DNA of 64,000 bases, taken from the NCBI GenBank assembly GCA_964410105.1, contig CAYPFY010000001.1:186001-250000 (forward strand). Reading direction: 5' to 3'. Position numbers and translations under genes: made by a program. Each line of letters opens with the position of its first letter. Positions within the stretch are counted from its first letter, which is position 1. Below are positions 7,026 to 15,514 of the stretch, in pieces. Below the pieces are notes generated by a model. That model was not told where the DNA came from, did not search any database, and was given only the letters and a program-made list of their open reading frames with translations. The stretch comes from CAYPFY01 sp964410105. Lineage in GTDB: Bacteria; Bacteroidota; Ignavibacteria; UBA10030; SZUA-254.

Positions 7026-8315
7026 ATGGCGGTGGGGCCTCGAACCAACTCTCAGCAACCGCGGCCGAAAGGATCAACCGTGAACCTGTTCGATTACGTG
7101 TCTCAAAAACCCTGCGAGCTGGGCGCTCGAGCGCAACGGCGCGGACAGCCGTTACCCCTTCCAGGAACAATACTGGCGGCGCTTCTTGTTTTCCTTTGTA
7201 CCATGGCCTACCCTCAGTCTTTCAAGGAGTTTCTCGGTACGCTGAAGTCGCTCGGCGATGGGGGGGCGAAGGCACGTCTGATTGACGATTTTCTCTCCCG
7301 TCACGCTGTCCCCATCGTGGAAGATAATAGGGTCACCTTCCTCTATAGGGGCCAGGGTCGTGTGGTCGCCGTGCCCGGGGAACTGAACCGCTGGACCCCT
7401 TCGAGGGCCCACATGGAGCATGTCGAGGGCACTGACCTGTTTTATCATACAGACAGCGTTCCCATGAACGCAAGGGTGGAATACAAAATCTGGGTGGACA
7501 GCACATGGATGCTCGATCCGCTCAACCAGCGGAGGGCGATGGGAGGTTTTGGCGAGAATTCCGATCTGCGGATGCCCGGATACCGGCCCACGAGCATCGA
7601 CCAGGAGAATTCAGGCATACCGAGGGGTAAGATCGATACGCTCTGGCTCGAGAGTCGCTTCCTCAGGAGAACGCATCCCGTATTCGTTTATACGCCAGCC
7701 GAGAAGTCCCCGGGACGCCTTCCGGTCATCTATGTCACGGACGGGGGCGAGTATCTCTCGATCGGAAAGATGAACATCGTCCTCGACAACCTGATTTCGG
7801 CGGGGAGGATCCGGCCCGTGGTTGGGGTCTTCGTCGATCCCCGGACGGATCTTCACGACCCGTCAGGCAACATGCGTTTGAGCGAATACTCCCCGAACGC
7901 TGCATACCTCGACTTTCTTGAAAAGGAAGTCGCCCCTCTTATCGAACGGTCGTACGGAGTGACGGATGACAGCGGAGGGAGGGTGATTCTCGGAGCCTCA
8001 ATGGGGGGGTTGATCGCCACTTTCGCAGCCCTCTCCCGTCCTCACTTCGTGCTGAACTATGCCGCTCAATCCCCGTCCTACCTCCAGGCCGGAGGCTCCC
8101 TCGTGAGGCTCCTCGACTCCCTCCGGACGACGAGCGTGAACGCCTACATTCAGACCGGGACAATCAACGACACCGAGATCGAAGCGCGGCTTGTAAGGAA
8201 AATGTTACAGGAAAGAGGCGCCCGTATCTGCTACGAGGAGTTCCCCGAAGGACACAACTGGACCAACTGGCGGAGCAGGCTGTCAGGCATCCTCGAGTAT
8301 TTTTTCTCCCGCTAA
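7026..8315 (+). CDS. Secreted esterase with N-terminal glycogen-binding-like domain (Fes/esterase D type)
   Basis: Alpha/beta-hydrolase of the enterochelin-esterase/esterase D group. A hydrophobic segment at about residues 46-65 (ILAALLVFLCTMAYPQS) looks like a signal peptide, so the real start may be downstream of ATG 7026, for example GTG 7080. A beta-sandwich domain like CBM48/isoamylase-N follows (VAVPGELNRWTPSRAHM, VEYKIWVDSTWMLDP). The hydrolase core has nucleophile elbow GASMGG (about residue 322) and a C-terminal catalytic His in EGHNWTNW. The substrate cannot be told: siderophore esters, acetylated or feruloylated sugars are all possible. It begins 4 nt after the PolB2 stop, so it may be read from that operon, although its function looks unrelated. 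Confidence 0.8.
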   Translation: MAVGPRTNSQQPRPKGSTVNLFDYVSQKPCELGARAQRRGQPLPLPGTILAALLVFLCTMAYPQSFKEFLGTLKSLGDGGAKARLIDDFLSRHAVPIVEDNRVTFLYRGQGRVVAVPGELNRWTPSRAHMEHVEGTDLFYHTDSVPMNARVEYKIWVDSTWMLDPLNQRRAMGGFGENSDLRMPGYRPTSIDQENSGIPRGKIDTLWLESRFLRRTHPVFVYTPAEKSPGRLPVIYVTDGGEYLSIGKMNIVLDNLISAGRIRPVVGVFVDPRTDLHDPSGNMRLSEYSPNAAYLDFLEKEVAPLIERSYGVTDDSGGRVILGASMGGLIATFAALSRPHFVLNYAAQSPSYLQAGGSLVRLLDSLRTTSVNAYIQTGTINDTEIEARLVRKMLQERGARICYEEFPEGHNWTNWRSRLSGILEYFFSR

Positions 8316-8318
8316 ACC

Positions 8319-9161
8319 CTATCCCTTGACGCTTCCGAGCGTCAATCCCGATACGAGCCACCTGCTGAGGAACAGGAAGAGAATCACGACCGGGATCATG
8401 ACGATGAGCGACGCCGCGCCGTAGAGTCCCCACTCGGTCGACATATTGGACTCGAACGATTTCAGCCCCAGGGGGAGGGTCCAGAGCTGCGTATCCTGCA
8501 GGATTTGTGCAGCCACGATGTATTCGGCCCACGCCGTCATAAAGGAGAAGAGTCCGGTGATGACCAGGGCGGGGGCGGCAAGCGGCAGTATCACCTTTGT
8601 GAAGGCCTGCAGCTGATTGCATCCGTCGATCCGGGCTGCCTCCTCCAGGCTCCCCGGGATCGTATCGTAATAGCCTTTCATGGTCCAGATGCAGAAGGGC
8701 AGCGCGGTCGCCGTGTACGTGATGACGATCCCTGAAAACGTGTTGATCAGACCGAGGTAGATGAGCATGATATACAGAGGGAGAAGGAGCATCGTGGCGG
8801 GAAACATCTGCGTAAGAAGCAGGCTGAGAAGGCCGATCTTTTTCCCGACGAATGTGAAACGGGAAAAAACATAGCCTGCCATCGATGCAATCACGACTCC
8901 GGTCATCGTGACCGTGAGGGAGACGGCGAGGCTGTTCCGGAGCCAGAGAAGAAATGGCTGCTCGGTGAAGAGTTTGATATACGAACCAAGGGTCGCCCCC
9001 GCGGGGATGATTTCAAGGGAGGTCGAGAGGAGCTTGTCCGATGGCCGCAGCGATATGGTGAGCACCTGGAGCACCGGGTAGACGGCGATCACCGAAAAAA
9101 GGATCAGCGTGAGATGAACGGCGATTCTGACGACGGGCTTTCTCTTATTCATTGAGGCCAT
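8319..9161 (-). CDS. ABC sugar transporter permease, MalG-type
   Basis: 280 residues with about six hydrophobic membrane segments. The cytoplasmic EAA loop (EEAARIDGCNQLQAFTKVIL, about residues 170-190) docks onto the ATPase. It is the last gene of the operon GH13-like / binding protein / MalF-type / MalG-type, with a 4-nt gap to the MalF-type gene. Members of this family import maltose, maltodextrins or related oligosaccharides. The operon context favours alpha-glucan oligosaccharides. No ATPase gene is in the operon; the likely partner is at 36203. Its stop lies 3 nt from the convergent esterase stop. Confidence 0.9.
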   Translation of the reverse strand: MASMNKRKPVVRIAVHLTLILFSVIAVYPVLQVLTISLRPSDKLLSTSLEIIPAGATLGSYIKLFTEQPFLLWLRNSLAVSLTVTMTGVVIASMAGYVFSRFTFVGKKIGLLSLLLTQMFPATMLLLPLYIMLIYLGLINTFSGIVITYTATALPFCIWTMKGYYDTIPGSLEEAARIDGCNQLQAFTKVILPLAAPALVITGLFSFMTAWAEYIVAAQILQDTQLWTLPLGLKSFESNMSTEWGLYGAASLIVMIPVVILFLFLSRWLVSGLTLGSVKG

Positions 9162-9165
9162 CGCG

Positions 9166-10062
9166 CTAATATGCCGGCTCTGTTGCCCGGGATTTTCGCA
9201 TGAACGTAAGCGTGATCAGGAGGAGAATAAAGAAGATCACCATCGAGAGGGCCGCCGCGAACCCGAACCTGTAGAGGTTGAACGCTGCCTTATAGACGAA
9301 GGAGACCAGGATGTGAGTGCCGTCCGATGGTTCGCCCCCGTTGCTCACCAGCCAGATGATGTTCAGATTATTGAATGTCCAGACGATCCCGAGCGTAATC
9401 GCAGGGATCATGACCGGACGGATCAGGGGGATCGTAATGTTTCTCAATTTATGGTACCAGGTCGCGCCGTCGATGTCGGCCGCCTCGTATAACTCATGGG
9501 GAATGCTCTGCAGGGCCCCGAGAGCGACAACCATCATGAAGGGGAATCCCAGCCAGACGTTGGTGAGGATACAGGCAAGGAAGGCCTCCGTGGGGTTCTT
9601 CAGCCACTCCACCGCAGGAAGGTGGAGATATCGGGTGATGACGAGGTTGATGGAGCCGTACTCGTAGTTGAACATGCCGCGCCATGTGAGCGCGACGATG
9701 TATTGCGGGATGGCCCACGGGAGAATGAGGAACGTGCGGTAAATGGAACGGCCGCGAATTTTCTGGTTAAGGAGAAGCGCAAGGAAAACCCCGAGGAAAA
9801 CATGAAAGAACACGTTCGCCGCCGTCCAGATCACGGTCTTGGCAAAAATGGCATAAAAGTTCTGTTCCGATTGCTCGGCGAACACCTTGACGTATTGCCG
9901 CGGGCCTACGAGATGCCAGTCGGCGATATGGCGGAGGTTCATGTTTGAGAAGGAAATCACCACATTGTAAATGAAGGGATAGAACACCACCCCCGCAAGA
10001 ATAAGGAATGCCGGCGCGGCGAAGGCCGCAATGAAAAGCTTCCGTTGATTCCTCTCCCTCAC
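9166..10062 (-). CDS. ABC sugar transporter permease, MalF-type
   Basis: 298 residues with about six membrane segments. The EAA loop YEAADIDGATWYHKLRNITI is at about residues 190-210. It lacks the long extra N-terminal segments of enteric MalF, as usual for this subgroup. The start overlaps the binding-protein stop by 4 nt and the MalG-type gene begins 4 nt downstream. It should form the heterodimeric channel of the importer together with the MalG-type permease. Confidence 0.9.
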   Translation of the reverse strand: MRERNQRKLFIAAFAAPAFLILAGVVFYPFIYNVVISFSNMNLRHIADWHLVGPRQYVKVFAEQSEQNFYAIFAKTVIWTAANVFFHVFLGVFLALLLNQKIRGRSIYRTFLILPWAIPQYIVALTWRGMFNYEYGSINLVITRYLHLPAVEWLKNPTEAFLACILTNVWLGFPFMMVVALGALQSIPHELYEAADIDGATWYHKLRNITIPLIRPVMIPAITLGIVWTFNNLNIIWLVSNGGEPSDGTHILVSFVYKAAFNLYRFGFAAALSMVIFFILLLITLTFMRKSRATEPAY

Positions 10063-11276
10063 TCGTTCATCTCCGCAATCTTCTGGAGCGCCAGCCGCTG
10101 CATATCTTCCGCGGCGCGTTCCGGAGTTTTTGCGCCTCCCAGGACAGCCTGGTAGCTCGGCCTCATCGCATCCCAGATGGCCCGCAGCTCGGGGACGACC
10201 GGCATCGGCCGCCCGCGCTCGATCTGGAGGCGGGAGTTCTTCAGGATTTCATCGTTTTGTATGAAGGGGTCGGAGTAAAGCTCTTCCCGCGTGGGCATGG
10301 TCGCGAGCGCCCGTGCGGTCTCGAGCTGGCGCTCGGGCGAAAGCAGATAATCCAGGACATCCTCGATCAGAGGCATCTTCTCGTCGGGAACGTTTCGGTT
10401 GACCGAAAACCCCTTGGGGGAGACCATGGGCGCACACCAGAGACCCGTCTTCACAATCCTGGGAAGCGGGGCTATTCCGATATCGATCCCCGACTTCCTG
10501 TAGCCGGACCACGACCAATCGCCATTAATGATCATGGCCGCCTTTCCGTCTTTGAAGAGCGCATCGGCAACGTTGTAATCGGCCTCGCGCGGGATGATCC
10601 GGTACTGGTCGCGGAGATCGCGCAGGAATTTCAGCCCGTCGACCACCCCCCGGTTATTCAGAGTCGGCGCCCCGCTTGAGTCCATGACCCACCCGCCGAA
10701 TCCACTCATGAACGGGATGAAGAAAAAGGGCTCCGTATAGTTCCAGACGAGGCCGTATCTTTCGACCGTTCCGTCTGACGAGGTCACGGTCTGTTTCTTC
10801 CCGATCTCGACGAGCTCTTCGTCGGTTTCTGGCGGCCGCTGCAGGTACTTCCTGTTGTACACAAGTGCGAGATGGTTGCCCAGCTTGTCGGCGATCTGGT
10901 AGAGATGCCCTTTATACCAGGTGAGCGCCTTGGGATTGAACTTCTGGAGCCACCGGGAGGGAAAACGCTGCTCGAGCGGCTTGATGATGCCCATGACCTG
11001 AAAAGGACCCACCTGGTCCGACGGCCCGTAGACAAGATCGGGCCCCTGGCCCGCTATCGCGGCGATGATAAATCCCGAGCGGAGCTCTTCCGTCTCCTTG
11101 TAGATCGCCTCCAGATGAATTCCGGGGTGAGCCGCCATGTAGGCCTTCATCTGATCCTCGAGGACGACTCTTTCATCGACCCGCAACTGGTGCCAAATCA
11201 CGACGCGGTGAGAATCCACCCTGGGGGAGCAGCCGGCAACGGCCAGAACCAGGGATATAAGTCTCAGCCTTGTCAT
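10059..11276 (-). CDS. Extracellular sugar-binding lipoprotein, MalE-type
   Basis: 405 residues. The N-terminus MTRLRLISLVLAVAGCS carries a lipobox (AVAGC, Cys16), so it should be lipid-anchored, facing the periplasm. The body matches family 1 solute-binding proteins (VVIWHQLRVDE at the start, then GPDLVYGPSDQVGPF and AAMIINGDWSW). It delivers oligosaccharide to the MalF/MalG-type permeases. It overlaps the GH13-like gene by 4 nt upstream and the permease by 4 nt downstream, so the four genes are tightly coupled. Confidence 0.9.
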   Translation of the reverse strand: MTRLRLISLVLAVAGCSPRVDSHRVVIWHQLRVDERVVLEDQMKAYMAAHPGIHLEAIYKETEELRSGFIIAAIAGQGPDLVYGPSDQVGPFQVMGIIKPLEQRFPSRWLQKFNPKALTWYKGHLYQIADKLGNHLALVYNRKYLQRPPETDEELVEIGKKQTVTSSDGTVERYGLVWNYTEPFFFIPFMSGFGGWVMDSSGAPTLNNRGVVDGLKFLRDLRDQYRIIPREADYNVADALFKDGKAAMIINGDWSWSGYRKSGIDIGIAPLPRIVKTGLWCAPMVSPKGFSVNRNVPDEKMPLIEDVLDYLLSPERQLETARALATMPTREELYSDPFIQNDEILKNSRLQIERGRPMPVVPELRAIWDAMRPSYQAVLGGAKTPERAAEDMQRLALQKIAEMNE

Positions 11277-13174
11277 GGCTCGATCACTACCACATCCCCG
11301 GGTCCGAGCGACAGATGCAGCATCCCACCGGAAACCGAGAATGTGCGGCGGGATAGCACGTCCCGCATCTTTCCGGTTCCCCCAAGAGGGATCGTGAAAT
11401 CGGACGGCGCGTGCATATTCTGGTTGGCGCAGATGAGAAGCTTCCCTTTCGCCGGGGAATGTCGCATGAAAGCGATGGTCCCCTCGGATCCCGTTTCAAT
11501 CCATTGGAATGACCCGGGGGATCTGTCGATGATGAGAGCGAGGTGCCTCCTTCTGAGTTCCGAGACTCGTTTGATCCAGGGGATAAGAGTCTCGGAAACG
11601 GTCCAGTCGTAGGCGCTGGCGCTGAATAAGGGGAGTCTTTCCGAGGGGTAGCGCTTAAGCTCCTCCCGCGTGAAGTCGAGCCCAGTGTTGATCGGCTGTT
11701 TTTCACCAATCTCGAATCCCGAGTGGATAAACGGGATCGCAGGGATAAAATTCCCGACCGCCCAGGCATAACGCGAGTAAATGAGGCCGCCGTCCCTGGC
11801 TGCGGCTCGCGGGGTATTATGGCTCTCAGGCGTCGCAAAAAAAGGGACTGGGAACCCTTCAGTTGAGAATCGCCGGAGCATTGCCCGGAATTTTTCAGGA
11901 TGGTGCTGGTCGCTCCACTGGTACCCTATGACGGCATTGTATCCCTCGCTGACGCTTTTGTCCGTTACAGCGAAGTTCTCGTCCCAGAAGGCGAAGTCCG
12001 GGTCGAAACTGCGGGCCCTCCGGATCATCTCATGCTTGAGGTCCATCGGAAGGGCATGGCCCATGTCGATCATGACGCCGTCGATGCCGAATTCATGCTG
12101 GTAGTGAGGAATGATCTCGGCAATCTTTTCCCAAAGGGGTTTATTGATGTTTTTTTTAATTGCAAGACGTCTATCGTACATCCTGATCGTGTTATAGGCG
12201 ATATAATTAAAGTCGGGATGATCATAGAGCCGCAGATAGGTGACATCCCCCCACGGAGGCTGGGTGTCGTCTGGGGGCCAGTCGGCAAAGGCTCCGGGGA
12301 TCCGTACGTGAATGCCGTCGGAATCCCCGACGTATCGCCTGTTCCTCATGAAAACTTTCGACGGCGGCCTGGCAAACATTTTACGGTAAACTTCATGCGG
12401 CGGGGGGAGCGATGAATTATTCTCCCCCTCAACTGCGCGGAGAATGCCCCTTAACTCCTCCGGCGTAAACAGCGGGTTTCCATACTGTGTGTCGTCGTGA
12501 GAGCCTGGGGGCCGATCCTTGACCGACTCCCTGATCCAGTAAAACCAGTCGGGGTGCTCGGTGATCCAATCCGAATCCTTCGAAGAGGTTCTGAAGACAA
12601 ATTCGACGACGACTCTCATCCCCAGCCGGTGTGCCGCATTGACGAAGAGCGAAAACTCCTTCTCAGCACCTAGCCCTATCTTCGGTTCACACAACGAGTC
12701 ATCCAGCCGATAGGGATTCCTGATGGCATAGGGGGATCCGAGGTTGCCCTTGTTGCCGTCGGAGCCGATGGCGGTTATAGGGAGAAGATGGATCACGTTT
12801 GTGCCGAGGGATTGTATATAGGGGAGCATGACGAGGGCTTTGAGGAATGTCCCCGTCTCCCTCCATCCCTCCCTGTTGACGGGCAGGTCGAGTTCCCCGT
12901 TCCGGTCGTGATCAAACGCACAGGTTGCCCGTACGAAGAGGTTGTAGATGACCGCCTCGCGCGTCCAATCACCTCCCCTCTTTGGCCGCTTGTCGGGCCT
13001 TCTCATAATATCATCGAGCGCGTGCAACACGATCTCGCATGGATTGACCCGAACGGGATCAGCGCCCTTCCCCAGCCAGAGCCCCGGGATTGAATACGTA
13101 TACTTTTCCGCCAGGCATGGTTTACATCTCTCCCGGAAATCTTTAATCAGTTTCGTAAGCGGGTCGGCGGTCAT
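11273..13174 (-). CDS. Cytoplasmic GH13-like protein with altered catalytic motifs
   Basis: 633 residues, no signal peptide. The fold signs of the alpha-amylase clan are present: YNLFVRATCAFDHD, YIQSLGTNVIHLLPI, and a C-terminal beta domain (GKLLICANQNM). A nucleophile Asp is at residue 370 (GVMIDMGHA) and an acid/base candidate Glu at 399 (FWDENF). Canonical GH13 enzymes have GxRxD at region II, but here Arg is Met. Region IV is PESHNT, so the usual HD has become HN. Region I reads VVEFVFRTSS, slightly like the GlgE group and not DxVxNH. It is first in the importer operon, so a role in processing imported maltodextrin is likely, but hydrolase or transferase activity is uncertain. Confidence 0.75.
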   Translation of the reverse strand: MTADPLTKLIKDFRERCKPCLAEKYTYSIPGLWLGKGADPVRVNPCEIVLHALDDIMRRPDKRPKRGGDWTREAVIYNLFVRATCAFDHDRNGELDLPVNREGWRETGTFLKALVMLPYIQSLGTNVIHLLPITAIGSDGNKGNLGSPYAIRNPYRLDDSLCEPKIGLGAEKEFSLFVNAAHRLGMRVVVEFVFRTSSKDSDWITEHPDWFYWIRESVKDRPPGSHDDTQYGNPLFTPEELRGILRAVEGENNSSLPPPHEVYRKMFARPPSKVFMRNRRYVGDSDGIHVRIPGAFADWPPDDTQPPWGDVTYLRLYDHPDFNYIAYNTIRMYDRRLAIKKNINKPLWEKIAEIIPHYQHEFGIDGVMIDMGHALPMDLKHEMIRRARSFDPDFAFWDENFAVTDKSVSEGYNAVIGYQWSDQHHPEKFRAMLRRFSTEGFPVPFFATPESHNTPRAAARDGGLIYSRYAWAVGNFIPAIPFIHSGFEIGEKQPINTGLDFTREELKRYPSERLPLFSASAYDWTVSETLIPWIKRVSELRRRHLALIIDRSPGSFQWIETGSEGTIAFMRHSPAKGKLLICANQNMHAPSDFTIPLGGTGKMRDVLSRRTFSVSGGMLHLSLGPGDVVVIEP

Positions 13175-13236
13175 CGTGAGAAGCGAGGTGCGGATTAGGG
13201 GCAGGCGTTCGATTCGTTTGCCATTCTCGACGGCAT

Positions 13237-13266
13237 AAAGTAGTCTAAATCCGTCTGAAATGCAAA
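13237..13266 (-). promoter_or_regulatory. Candidate promoter of the GH13-like/ABC importer operon
   Basis: On the minus strand, TTTGCA (13261-13266), 18 bp, then TACTTT (13237-13242), about 62 nt upstream of the start codon at 13174. The hexamers are weak. The same TACTTT -10 occurs upstream of the TonB receptor. Confidence 0.35.
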
Positions 13267-13267
13267 A

Positions 13268-13296
13268 TTGACTGAGGACTCGTCGTTTGCTATATT
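13268..13296 (+). promoter_or_regulatory. Sigma70-type promoter of the carbamoyltransferase cassette
   Basis: TTGACT (13268-13273), a 17-bp spacer, TATATT (13291-13296). The predicted transcription start is near 13303. A GAAGAGG ribosome-binding sequence precedes the ATG at 13321. It lies back-to-back with the importer-operon promoter. Confidence 0.75.
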
Positions 13297-13320
13297 CACA
13301 ATTGATTCAGGGAAGAGGTT

Positions 13321-13560
13321 ATGGTAACAGCTCTCAGGAATGTAAAAAAATGGTGGATGGCGTTCGCCCGCGCTCTCGGCTGGCTCAACGCCCGCCTCCT
13401 CCTGACGGTGTTCTACTTCGTGATTCTCGGTATTCCCGCCCTTATCCTCAGATTATTGCGTAAGGATCCGCTCCTTCGAAAACCCGGCTCGTCCGAAAGC
13501 TACTGGGCCGAGAAGGATGCGATCGCAAACACCCCCGAACAAGCCAGGCATCAGTTCTAG
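13321..13560 (+). CDS. Small membrane protein, SxtJ-like
   Basis: 79 residues with one clear membrane segment (LLLTVFYFVILGIPALILRL, about residues 22-42), followed by a basic RLLRKDPLLRK stretch and SESYWAEKD. This matches, as I remember it, the C-terminal half of SxtJ-family proteins that sit beside carbamoyltransferases (membrane segment, then DPL...SYW). The stop codon directly abuts the carbamoyltransferase ATG, so the two are translationally coupled. The function of the family is unknown; anchoring the enzyme at the membrane is a guess. Confidence 0.7.
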   Translation: MVTALRNVKKWWMAFARALGWLNARLLLTVFYFVILGIPALILRLLRKDPLLRKPGSSESYWAEKDAIANTPEQARHQF

Positions 13561-15303
13561 ATGAACATTCTGGGAATCTCCTGCTATTATCACGACGCGG
13601 CGGCCGCGCTTGTCCGCGACGGCAGACTCGTCGCTGCCGCTCATGAGGAGCGGTTTACCCGAAAACGTCACGATGCCGGTTTCCCGACCAATGCAGTCCA
13701 GTTCTGTTTGCGAGAAGGAAAGATGGGAATTGGCGATGTTGACTATGTGGGATTCTATGACAAACCGCTCACCAAGTTCGATCGGATGCTCCAGACATAT
13801 ATTGCGACCTGGCCCTTCAGCTATCTTTCATTTCTGAAGGCGATGCCCGTCTGGATCAATGAAAAGATGTGGATACCCCAAACCCTGAGGAGGGAGCTCG
13901 GGTACGAGGGCCCGGTCTTCTTCGCCGAACATCATATGTCGCATGCCGCGAGCGCTTTTTTTGTTTCCCCCTTCGAGTCCGCCGCCATCATCACTCTCGA
14001 CGGCGTAGGAGAATGGGACACGACGACCTTCGGATTCGGGAAGGGTTCGGAAATCCGGCTGCTGAGGACCATCCGTTTCCCCCACTCCCTCGGCCTTTTT
14101 TACTCGGCATTCACATATTATCTGGGATTCCGCGTCAACAGTGCCGAATACAAGGTGATGGGCCTGGCGCCTTATGGGAGGCCGCTCTACGAGGGATTGA
14201 TCAGAGAGAATCTCATCGACCTCAAGGCAGACGGGAGTTTTCGCTTGAGCATGAAGTTCTTCACCTATGACCGTGCCCTCAGGATGACCGGACGGTCGTT
14301 CGAGCGGCTTTTCGGCCACCCGCGGCGCGAACCCGAATCTGAGCTGACCCAATTCCATAAAGATGTTGCTGCAAGCCTGCAGAAAGTCACAGACGACGCC
14401 GTTCTCGCAATAGCGAATCATGTCCACAGGGAGACCGGCTTGAAGAATCTTTGCATGGCGGGGGGCGTGGCTCTGAACTGCGTTGCCAACAGCCGGGTTC
14501 TCACACTGTCGCAGTTCCAGAAAATCTTCATACAGCCGGCCGCCGGGGACGCCGGGGGAGCCGTGGGCGCGGCATATTACATTCACAACTCTATCCTTGG
14601 CCAGGAGCGAGGTCCGCAAATGAAGGATGCGTTCCTCGGCCCCTCGTACGATGATTCCGAGATTTCCCGTTTCCTCGACTCAATCGACGCGCCCTATCAG
14701 CGCCTCGGGCGGAGCGAGATGCTCGAAATTGTTGCCCGGTTGATCTCAGACCAGAACGTAGTCGGCTGGTTTCAGGGACGGATGGAATACGGGCCGAGGG
14801 CCCTTGGGAGCCGGAGCATCCTCGCGGACGCGCGCAACCCGGAAAACTGGCAGAGAGTGAATCTCAAGATCAAGTTCAGGGAAAGCTTTCGCCCGTTCGC
14901 GCCCGCGATTCTCGAGGAACGATTGAGTGATTTTTTTGAGTTCGACAGACCGAGCCCTTATATGCTTTTCGTCGCGCCGGTTAAAAGTTCCCGTCGGATT
15001 GAGGTCCCCGCCGTCACTCATGTGGACGGCTCCGCCCGGCTGCAGACGATCAGCAGAGATCAGCACGAGCTCTTCTATGATCTCCTGGCGGAATTCGAAC
15101 GACAGACCGGGTGCCCTCTCGTCATCAATACCTCGTTCAATATCCGGGGGGAACCAATCGTCTGCTCCCCCGCCGATGCTTATGCGTGTTTCGCCAATAC
15201 CGAGATGGATTTTCTTGCCATGGGCTCGTATCTCATCGACAAAAAACACCTGAAAACCCTTCAGCGAGATGAAAGCCGTCAAAAAGTCTATCAACTCGAC
15301 TGA
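13561..15303 (+). CDS. Carbamoyltransferase (NodU/TobZ/SxtI type)
   Basis: 580 residues. The N-terminal MNILGISCYYHDAAAALV is the start of the Kae1/YrdC-linked carbamoyltransferase fold. HHMSHAASAFFVSPF (about residue 125) carries the metal-binding histidines. The C-terminal domain has GWFQGRMEYGPRALGSRSI and NTSFN. These enzymes make carbamoyl-adenylate from carbamoyl phosphate and ATP and move the carbamoyl group to a hydroxyl on a sugar, antibiotic or toxin. The acceptor is not evident; the nearby genes do not include a biosynthetic cluster. It is the middle gene of a three-gene cassette with small membrane proteins on each side. Confidence 0.92.
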   Translation: MNILGISCYYHDAAAALVRDGRLVAAAHEERFTRKRHDAGFPTNAVQFCLREGKMGIGDVDYVGFYDKPLTKFDRMLQTYIATWPFSYLSFLKAMPVWINEKMWIPQTLRRELGYEGPVFFAEHHMSHAASAFFVSPFESAAIITLDGVGEWDTTTFGFGKGSEIRLLRTIRFPHSLGLFYSAFTYYLGFRVNSAEYKVMGLAPYGRPLYEGLIRENLIDLKADGSFRLSMKFFTYDRALRMTGRSFERLFGHPRREPESELTQFHKDVAASLQKVTDDAVLAIANHVHRETGLKNLCMAGGVALNCVANSRVLTLSQFQKIFIQPAAGDAGGAVGAAYYIHNSILGQERGPQMKDAFLGPSYDDSEISRFLDSIDAPYQRLGRSEMLEIVARLISDQNVVGWFQGRMEYGPRALGSRSILADARNPENWQRVNLKIKFRESFRPFAPAILEERLSDFFEFDRPSPYMLFVAPVKSSRRIEVPAVTHVDGSARLQTISRDQHELFYDLLAEFERQTGCPLVINTSFNIRGEPIVCSPADAYACFANTEMDFLAMGSYLIDKKHLKTLQRDESRQKVYQLD

Positions 15304-15326
15304 ACGATGTCATCCCGGAGGGCCGT

Positions 15327-15506
15327 ATGAAATGGCTGCGTGACATCAGGTCCCGGCTTTCCATATTCGAAGAGTTGTGGGCATTCATGCGGGAGAGAAA
15401 GAAGTGGTGGCTGGGGCCGATCATCCTTATTCTCGTGCTGCTCGGCCTGGTGGTAGTCCTGACGCAGGGATCCGCCCTGGCTCCCTTTATCTACACCCTG
15501 TTCTGA
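15327..15506 (+). CDS. Small membrane protein, DUF5989/SxtK-like
   Basis: A 59-residue frame starting MKWLRDIRSRLSIFEEL, with one membrane segment (PIILILVLLGLVVVLTQGSA) and a short hydrophobic C-terminus ending YTLF. A good ribosome-binding site (GGAGGG, 15317-15322) stands 4 nt before ATG 15327. It follows the carbamoyltransferase by 23 nt. Short proteins of this form (FxELWxFMRxRKKWWL, then one helix) regularly follow carbamoyltransferases and are called DUF5989 or SxtK. Function unknown. Its stop is 8 nt from the convergent amylase stop. Confidence 0.82.
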   Translation: MKWLRDIRSRLSIFEELWAFMRERKKWWLGPIILILVLLGLVVVLTQGSALAPFIYTLF

Positions 15507-15514
15507 ATCAGTTG

